Assembly (NCBI GenBank): GCA_028679935.1
Contig: JAJRAL010000215.1
Location: 1 to 10,907, forward strand
Reading direction: 5' to 3'
DNA length: 10,907 nucleotides
Origin: Methanomassiliicoccales archaeon
GTDB taxonomy: Archaea > Thermoplasmatota > Thermoplasmata > Methanomassiliicoccales > UBA472
A program made the position numbers and the translations under genes. Numbering within the stretch: the first letter of the stretch is position 1; each line of letters starts with the position of its first letter. Under the pieces are notes generated by a model. That model was not told where the DNA came from. It searched no databases and worked only from the letters and a program-made list of their open reading frames with translations. Below, one piece after another: positions 6,748 to 10,907 of the stretch.

Positions 6748-7389
6748 TCAGAATTCCCCCATTATCCTCATCGCGCCTTCGATCGATTGGCGACCTTTTC
6801 CCTTGACGGACGGTCCGTGCCCGGGGTACAGGTCCGTGACTGCTAGTCTGCTCAACGCGCCTATCGAGCGCTTCAGTGCCTCGGGATCACCGGAGGGCAG
6901 ATCCCATCTCCCGACCCCGTCGGCGAAAACCGTGTCGCCGGATATCAGGATGCCGGACGACTCCTCGAACAGGCTGATGCTCCCCTCCGTGTGGCCTGGG
7001 GTGTGCAGGACGGTCATCTCGTGCGTCCCGGTGCTCAGCCTCGTCCCTTCCTTCAGGTCGGCGACGTCCAGGGCCACGCCTGGCACCCCGAACATCAGCG
7101 AGAGGGTCTGCCATCCGTCCCCCTTCCTGAGGACCTCGGCGTCCTTTGGATGGGCGAGCAACTTCGCGCCGAGCGAAGCGCTCATCGCGTCCGCCCCACC
7201 TACGTGATCGAAGTGCCGGTGGGTGAGCACTATCCTCGCCACCTTTCGGCCCTTCGCCGCCTCGCCGACCCTATCGAGCAGCCTGTCCTGATTCTCGCCT
7301 GTCCCCGTGTCCACGAGTATCGGGTCCGTGCCGTCGACTAGTACGACGTTCGAGTCGGCCCCGGACCCAGGCAGGAAATGAATGGCCAT
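6748..7389 (-). CDS. MBL-fold metallo-hydrolase (glyoxalase II-like)
   Basis: A metallo-beta-lactamase-fold hydrolase of 213 residues. It has the zinc-binding THRHFDH motif (56-62: H57, H59, D61, H62), then HTPGHTEGS, SGDTVF and YPGHGPS, the full series of metal-ligand motifs of the glyoxalase II-like branch. The substrate cannot be told from sequence; thioester or other ester hydrolysis is typical. The frame is open to 7542, but the 51 extra residues are low-complexity and unrelated to the fold. A box A (TTAAATA, 7420-7414) lies about 25 bases before ATG 7389, so transcription should begin at or next to that ATG, giving a leaderless message. It is the first gene of the set with tsaC and map, whose starts follow with no gap. 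Confidence 0.88.
   Translation of the reverse strand: MAIHFLPGSGADSNVVLVDGTDPILVDTGTGENQDRLLDRVGEAAKGRKVARIVLTHRHFDHVGGADAMSASLGAKLLAHPKDAEVLRKGDGWQTLSLMFGVPGVALDVADLKEGTRLSTGTHEMTVLHTPGHTEGSISLFEESSGILISGDTVFADGVGRWDLPSGDPEALKRSIGALSRLAVTDLYPGHGPSVKGKGRQSIEGAMRIMGEF
6754..6760 (-). promoter_or_regulatory. Shine-Dalgarno GGGGGAA deciding the tsaC TTG start
   Basis: A G-rich site within the last codons of the MBL hydrolase gene, seven bases before TTG 6746 and thirteen before GTG 6740. The spacing favours the TTG. Confidence 0.45.
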
Positions 7390-7413
7390 TGGAATTCGGA
7401 AGTTGGAGGACGT

Positions 7414-7420
7414 ATTTAAC
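7414..7420 (-). promoter_or_regulatory. Box A (TTAAATA) for the MBL-tsaC-map operon
   Basis: TTAAATA on the minus strand is preceded by purine-rich GAGGAG, a possible BRE. The ATG at 7389 begins 25 bases beyond it, which matches the usual distance from box A to the transcription start and points to a leaderless transcript. Confidence 0.65.
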
Positions 7421-7549
7421 TCCTCCTCCCTCGGTCGTCTGGCTCGCGCGGCACCGAACGACTGGTCGCATCGCCGCGGATCGACGTCGAATGCCGATGA
7501 AGGGGAGGCAGGAGACCGCTGAGTCTCAGAGGTAAGGTCCATGCGGCTG

Positions 7550-7558
7550 TTTCATAAG
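7550..7558 (+). promoter_or_regulatory. Candidate box A for sucCD
   Basis: TTTCATAAG lies about 30-38 bases before the sucC ATG at 7588, predicting a very short leader (about 5-10 bases) and no Shine-Dalgarno site, as the sequence shows. The match to consensus is moderate. Confidence 0.4.
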
Positions 7559-7587
7559 TCGAGCATTCTCATACTTGACCGAACTCC

Positions 7588-8694
7588 ATGAAGCTCACGG
7601 AGGCCCAAGGAAAAGATCTCTTCAGGAGGTACGGCATACCCGTGCCGTCCGGCTACCTGGTCAGATCGGCGGGCGACATCAAGCCGATCAACTCGCCCGT
7701 CGTCATCAAAGCGCAGGTTAGGGCGGGAGGAAGGGGTAAGGCGGGAGGGATCCGCTTCGCCTCGACGACCGAACAGGCGAAGAGGGCGGTCGAAGAAGTC
7801 CTCAAAATGCAGATCTCAGGGGAGAGGGTTAAGGAGGTCCTAATCGAGGACCGCCTCAACGTGATGCAGGAGCTCTACCTGAGCATCTCCTTGGACAGGA
7901 GCTCAAGATTGCCTCTCCTTTTGGCCATCACCCAGGGCGGAATGGATGTCGAGGGAGAGGGGGCGAAAGCCAAAGGATGGCACGTGCACCCTTTCATCGG
8001 GGTCCAGGATTACGTCGTCAGGGAGGCGGCGGAGTTCCTCCGGCTCGGGACCGAACAGACGAAGCAGATGCGTCAGATCGCCGGAGGACTCTATGACCTC
8101 TTCCTCCGTGAGGAGTGCGAGCTTGTAGAGGTGAACCCACTCGTCAAGACGGTGGACGGAAGGCTGGTCGCTGCCGACTCGAAGGTGATAGTCGATGAGG
8201 ACGCTCTCTTCCGGCATCCCGACCTCCCGGCCCAAGACGTCGACCTGACACCGTTGGAGCAGGAGGCGCGAACCAAGGGCCTTTCGTTGGTGCAGCTGGA
8301 AGGAGACATCGGGGTGATCGCGAACGGCGCGGGGCTGACCATGGCCACCCTGGACACCCTGTCGTTCAAAGGAGGGAAGGGCGGTGTGTTCCTCGACCTA
8401 GGCGGCACGGACGACGAGAAGGTGGTGGAGGATGCGCTCGAGTTGATGGCGAAGGCAGATCAGAAGGTCATCCTGGTGAACATCTTCGGCGGCATAACGA
8501 AGTGCGACACCGTGGCTGAGGGCGTGATAAAGGCGAAGAAGCGGCTGAGCGTCGCGCCTCCCCTCGTGGTCAGGATGCGCGGAGTGAACGAGGCAAGGGC
8601 GGCGAGCATGCTCGAGGCCGCGGGCATACGTGCCCTGCACGATCTCGATGAGGCCTGCGCGATCGCGGCGAGATACGAGAGGGTGGGAACGTGA
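7588..8694 (+). CDS. sucC: Succinyl-CoA synthetase, beta subunit
   Basis: ADP/GDP-forming succinate-CoA ligase beta subunit of 368 residues. An N-terminal ATP-grasp domain carries the nucleotide-binding loop [12 protein letters not shown] (about 43-54) and the metal-binding region [10 protein letters not shown]...AADSK. The C-terminal CoA-ligase domain has [20 protein letters not shown] and [10 protein letters not shown], typical of the family. With the alpha subunit it interconverts succinyl-CoA and succinate with formation or use of ATP or GTP. The start ATG at 7588 lacks a Shine-Dalgarno site and lies close behind a candidate TATA box. It overlaps sucD by four bases (GTGA) and is divergent from the MBL operon. 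Confidence 0.97.
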   Translation: MKLTEAQGKDLFRRYGIPVPSGYLVRSAGDIKPINSPVVIKAQVRAGGRGKAGGIRFASTTEQAKRAVEEVLKMQISGERVKEVLIEDRLNVMQELYLSISLDRSSRLPLLLAITQGGMDVEGEGAKAKGWHVHPFIGVQDYVVREAAEFLRLGTEQTKQMRQIAGGLYDLFLREECELVEVNPLVKTVDGRLVAADSKVIVDEDALFRHPDLPAQDVDLTPLEQEARTKGLSLVQLEGDIGVIANGAGLTMATLDTLSFKGGKGGVFLDLGGTDDEKVVEDALELMAKADQKVILVNIFGGITKCDTVAEGVIKAKKRLSVAPPLVVRMRGVNEARAASMLEAAGIRALHDLDEACAIAARYERVGT

Positions 8695-9560
8695 GCGTTC
8701 TGATCGACCGCGAGACGAAGGTGCTTGTGCAAGGGATCACGGGGCATCAGGGTTCATTCCACGCGGTGAGCATGGCAGAGATGGGCACGAAGGTCGTGGC
8801 CGGGGTGACCCCGGGCAGGGGAGGTTCCAGGGTCGCTGGCATTCCGGTGTACGACACGGTCACGGGTGCCGTCGCCGAGACCGGGGCGAACGCATCGGCC
8901 GTCTTCGTGCCCGCAAGGTACGCTCTCGACGCGGTGATCGAATCGCTCGAGGCGGGGATCGACAAGATCGTCGTGGTGACGGAGCACATCCCGCAGCACG
9001 ACGCGATGAGAATGGTCCAGTATGCCAGGCTGAAGGGCGCGAAGATCGTCGGACCGAACTGCCCGGGTGTGGCCTCGCCGGGCAAGGGCAAGATAGGAAT
9101 CATGCCTAGCACGATCTTCGCGAAAGGCTCTACCGGTGTAGTCTCGCGCAGCGGCACACTCACGTACGAAATAGTCGGCGCATTGACGCAGGCAGGAGTC
9201 GGGCAGTCGACCTGCATCGGCATCGGCGGCGACCCGATAATCGGGACGGACTTCGTCCAAGTGCTCGAGATGTTCGAGCAGGACGAGGAGACCGAGCAGA
9301 TCGTGATGGTAGGCGAGATTGGCGGCTCCGCCGAGGAGGAAGCGGCGGGGTACATCAAGCGCCGAATGAGCAAGCCAGTGGTCGCCTACATCGCCGGCAG
9401 GAGCGCTCCTCCCGAGAAGCGGATGGGCCATGCCGGGGCGATCATAGCCCGCGGACAGGGCACCGCGGATTCGAAGATCCAGGCATTGGAGGCAGCGGGC
9501 GTCCGGGTCGCGGAGCTGCCGGATTCGGTGCCCGGCGTTCTGAAGGAATCGATTGCGTGA
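8691..9560 (+). CDS. sucD: Succinyl-CoA synthetase, alpha subunit
   Basis: Alpha subunit of 289 residues, the usual length. The N-terminal CoA-binding Rossmann domain shows [11 protein letters not shown] (15-25), and GPNCPG is the conserved mid-protein motif. The phosphorylated active-site histidine is H247 in MGHAGAI, matching His246 of E. coli Suc[13 protein letters not shown] is the conserved glutamate motif before it. The GTG start overlaps the sucC stop as GTGA, with a G-rich stretch (GAGGGTGGG) just upstream, so the subunits are translationally coupled. A GC-rich hairpin with a T-rich tail follows 46 bases after the stop. Succinate is shared with the fumarate reductase at 859-4097. Confidence 0.97.
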   Translation: MSVLIDRETKVLVQGITGHQGSFHAVSMAEMGTKVVAGVTPGRGGSRVAGIPVYDTVTGAVAETGANASAVFVPARYALDAVIESLEAGIDKIVVVTEHIPQHDAMRMVQYARLKGAKIVGPNCPGVASPGKGKIGIMPSTIFAKGSTGVVSRSGTLTYEIVGALTQAGVGQSTCIGIGGDPIIGTDFVQVLEMFEQDEETEQIVMVGEIGGSAEEEAAGYIKRRMSKPVVAYIAGRSAPPEKRMGHAGAIIARGQGTADSKIQALEAAGVRVAELPDSVPGVLKESIA

Positions 9561-9606
9561 GCGATCGAGGCTCGAAGCGTCTCGCAGTATTATGAGTACG
9601 TAGTAG

Positions 9607-9630
9607 CGCCCGCCCCTCCGGGCGTTCTTT
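9607..9630 (+). terminator. Hairpin terminator after sucCD
   Basis: A perfect six-base-pair stem CGCCCG/CGGGCG (9607-9612 with 9619-9624) with a six-base loop is followed at once by TTCTTT. The form is that of a bacterial intrinsic terminator; in archaea the T-rich tail alone may suffice. Confidence 0.6.
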
Positions 9631-9673
9631 GACGAGGAGGAGGGCCCCCGGGGAACAAGCTCAGAGAGTAGAC

Positions 9674-9718
9674 CGGCTCCGATGCGGTCGGACTATAATG
9701 CACACATGTGCGGAGCCG
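9674..9718. repeat. Inverted repeat CGGCTCCG/CGGAGCCG
   Basis: Eight-base perfect arms (9674-9681 and 9711-9718) enclose 29 bases that contain CTATAATG and the palindrome CACATGTG (9703-9710). It could be an RNA hairpin in read-through sucCD transcripts, or a protein-binding site; its function is unknown. Confidence 0.6.
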
Positions 9719-9761
9719 AACGACGATAGAGCCAGTCGGTCCGATTCGCGTTCACAAATCG

Positions 9762-9768
9762 TTAAATA
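9762..9768 (+). promoter_or_regulatory. Candidate upstream box A (TTAAATA)
   Basis: TTAAATA in GC-rich surroundings, 87 bases before the stronger 23S box A. It may be a second promoter for the rRNA, with a start expected near 9792. Confidence 0.4.
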
Positions 9769-9820
9769 GCTCGTCTATGCTAGTGTATCTTCCCGCCTGT
9801 GGGATGCGCTTGGGCCGAGA

Positions 9821-9834
9821 CCATGTGGACATGG
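9821..9834. repeat. Palindrome CCATGT-GG-ACATGG
   Basis: A perfect inverted repeat with six-base arms and a two-base centre, ending 14 bases before the strong 23S box A. Its position suits an activator or repressor site next to BRE/TATA. It shares CATGTG with the palindrome at 9703-9710. Confidence 0.5.
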
Positions 9835-9848
9835 TGCTTGGAACAACG

Positions 9849-9856
9849 TATAAATA
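9849..9856 (+). promoter_or_regulatory. Strong box A (TATAAATA) for 23S rRNA
   Basis: TATAAATA is the strongest archaeal TATA element in the window and is oriented toward the rRNA. The transcript would start near 9877-9882, giving a leader of about 170 bases before mature 23S. No 16S rRNA lies between, so the 23S gene is transcribed separately. Confidence 0.75.
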
Positions 9857-9876
9857 TCACCTCAGGCATCGAGGGG

Positions 9877-9911
9877 CTCACTGCGCCGCGCCCGATGATG
9901 GCTGCGGTGAG
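9877..9911 (+). other. Hairpin in the 23S leader
   Basis: CTCACTGCG (9877-9885) can pair with TGCGGTGAG (9903-9911) over nine pairs, two of them G-U. It lies at the expected 5' end of the rRNA precursor and may protect it or act in processing. Confidence 0.4.
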
Positions 9912-10032
9912 TTGTTGAGTGAAGATGGTGCACCCGGAGAGGATATCTTCGGGGAAGTGGGTAGGGCGTCCTCGGCGAGACGGAAGGCGTCGGGGTGGGC
10001 CCCATGATCCAATCACACGCAATCTGGACGTA

Positions 10033-10068
10033 TGTTAAGCCGACAGTCAACGGCAATTTGTTAAGCCG
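10033..10068 (+). repeat. Direct repeat TGTTAAGCCG at the 23S 5' end
   Basis: TGTTAAGCCG occurs at 10033-10042 and again at 10059-10068. Between them lies AACGGC (10049-10054), which can pair with GCCG of the first copy or GCCGTT (10065-10070) of the second. The second copy is the one that aligns with conserved 23S sequence. Confidence 0.55.
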
Positions 10069-10907
10069 TTTGGGGAATCGCTCGGCTCGAGCGCCGAAGA
10101 AGGTCGTGTCAAGCTGCGAAAAGCGCCGGGTAGGTGCAAGAAGCCAATGATCCGGTGACCGCCTAATGGGACTTCCTTGTCTTCGGACAGATCCGGAAGG
10201 ATCGGGAACGCGGGGGATCGAAACATCCTAGTACCCGCAGGAAAAGAAATCAACCGAGATGCCGTCAGTAAAGGCGATCGAACGCGGCACAGGGTAAACC
10301 GAATGCCCCTTCGAAAGGAGGGGTAGATGTGGTGTTGTTGGACTCAGGTACTTCCTCCTCGGTGAATCAGAAGTCGACTGGAACGTCGCACCATAGAGGG
10401 TGATAGTCCCGTAGGAGCAAACTGAGTAGAAGATTCTGAGTATCCAGAGTACCGCGCGTTGGATATCGCGCGTGAATCCGGGGGACACTTACCTCCAACC
10501 CTAAAAACGTCTCGAGACCGATAGCGCAATAGTAGCGCGAGTGAACACTGAAAAGTACCCTTGACGGGAGGTCAAAAGAGCGTGAAACCAGACGGCTATA
10601 TTCAGATACGGCATGAAAGGGACGAAGCCGCAAGGCTGACCAGTGTCGTATCGTCCGTTTCGAATAACGGGCCAGGGAGTTCTGATCGATGGCGAGACTA
10701 AGGTCGAAGGACCGGAGTCGGAGGGAAACCGAAGGTCCGCAACGCCGCAAGGCGCCAGGGACTAGGTGCGCTCGCCTGGAGTCATCGGTGGGATACCCGA
10801 AGCCAGTTGATCTATGCCTGGATAGGTTGAAGCCTCTCGAAAGGGAGGTGGAGGACCGAACCGGTAATGATGTGCAAATCTTTCGGATGATCTGGGCATA
10901 GGGGTGA
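10050..10907 (+). rRNA. 23S ribosomal RNA, 5' part (runs off the window)
   Basis: Conserved large-subunit rRNA stretches appear in the right order: GTTAAGCCG near the 5' end, CGCTCGGCTCGAGCGCCGA, CAAGCTGCGA, CCTAATGGGA, GAGTACCGCG, AGTAGCGCGAGTGAA with CTGAAAAGTACCC, AGAGCGTGAAACC, GGGCCAGGGAGTTC, ATGGCGAGACTAAG, and near the edge GTGGAGGACCGAACCGG and GCATAGGGGTGA. The last corresponds to roughly E. coli position 800, so domain I and part of domain II are present. The mature 5' end is placed by comparison with E. coli at about 10045-10055 and is approximate. Open frames inside, such as 10689-10901, are not genes. Archaeal-type sequence signatures and the private promoter fit the Thermoplasma-like unlinked arrangement. 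Confidence 0.93.

Larger units (their letters stand above)
9561..10049. other. Non-coding region before 23S rRNA
   Basis: No credible protein gene is seen here. The frame open from about 9708 to 10007 runs through the strongest promoter and has no recognisable domain. The region holds the sucD terminator, an inverted repeat at 9674-9718, a possible box A at 9762-9768, a palindrome at 9821-9834, a strong box A at 9849-9856 and the 23S leader with a hairpin at 9877-9911. No tRNA or 16S rRNA is present. Confidence 0.6.

Noticed and set aside
8747..9431. Long minus-strand open frames opposite sucD
   Set aside because: Antisense shadows of a fully conserved sucD; no domain or ribosome site.
9894..9901. 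Box C-like GATGATGG, possible C/D guide RNA
   Set aside because: No matching box D (CTGA) or C'/D' pair at suitable spacing; it lies in the loop of the leader hairpin.
9708..10007. Possible 99-residue protein between sucD and 23S
   Set aside because: It crosses the strong TATAAATA box and the rRNA leader, has no ribosome site and no domain I recognise.
10689..10901. Open frame of 70 codons on plus
   Set aside because: Lies wholly within conserved 23S rRNA sequence.
1..10907. CRISPR arrays, insertion sequences, prophage or defence genes
   Set aside because: I looked for regularly spaced repeats, transposase motifs and integrase or nuclease clusters and saw none beyond RNase III.

Overview
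The window is archaeal and most consistent with a GC-rich member of the Thermoplasmatota. Seen directly: archaeal box A promoters (TTTATATA, TTTAAATA, TTAAATA, TATAAATA) before several genes, at least one start that looks leaderless, a type II methionine aminopeptidase, and a 23S rRNA gene that begins behind its own strong promoter with no 16S rRNA or tRNA-Ala before it. Unlinked rRNA genes are known in Thermoplasma and its relatives. The lineage is inference; no 16S marker is present.

Layout. (1) Positions 1-59, minus: the first 19 codons of an unidentified Lys/Ala-rich protein with its own promoter and Shine-Dalgarno site. (2) 146-4097, minus: an overlapping set tfrA-tfrB-rnc, namely a fumarate reductase flavoprotein, an iron-sulfur subunit fused to two HdrB/HdrD-type CCG domains, and RNase III, an enzyme uncommon in archaea. 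(3) 4098-4312: a divergent promoter region, then a 60-residue zinc-ribbon protein and a DUF1294 membrane protein on plus. (4) 5073-5160, minus: tRNA-Leu(CAA) with an encoded CCA end. (5) 5228-7389, minus: a tight set of an MBL-fold hydrolase, threonylcarbamoyl-AMP synthase (TsaC/YrdC) and type II methionine aminopeptidase. (6) 7588-9560, plus: sucC-sucD, succinyl-CoA synthetase, ended by a GC hairpin with a T-rich tail. (7) 9561-10049: a non-coding region with two candidate promoters and several inverted repeats. (8) About 10050-10907, plus: the 5' part of 23S rRNA, running off the window.

Function. TfrAB and SucCD both handle succinate, linking fumarate/succinate redox chemistry to succinyl-CoA and substrate-level phosphorylation. 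No SdhC/SdhD membrane anchor is visible, and the CCG domains suggest that thiols, rather than a quinone, are the redox partner. TsaC, methionine aminopeptidase, tRNA-Leu, 23S rRNA and perhaps RNase III belong to translation and RNA processing. Most of the window is housekeeping; I see no defence system, CRISPR array, transposon or prophage. The items most worth a second look are the RNase III translationally coupled to tfrB, the non-methanogen-like setting of TfrAB, the palindromes before the 23S promoter, and the repeat with competing pairings at the 23S 5' end.
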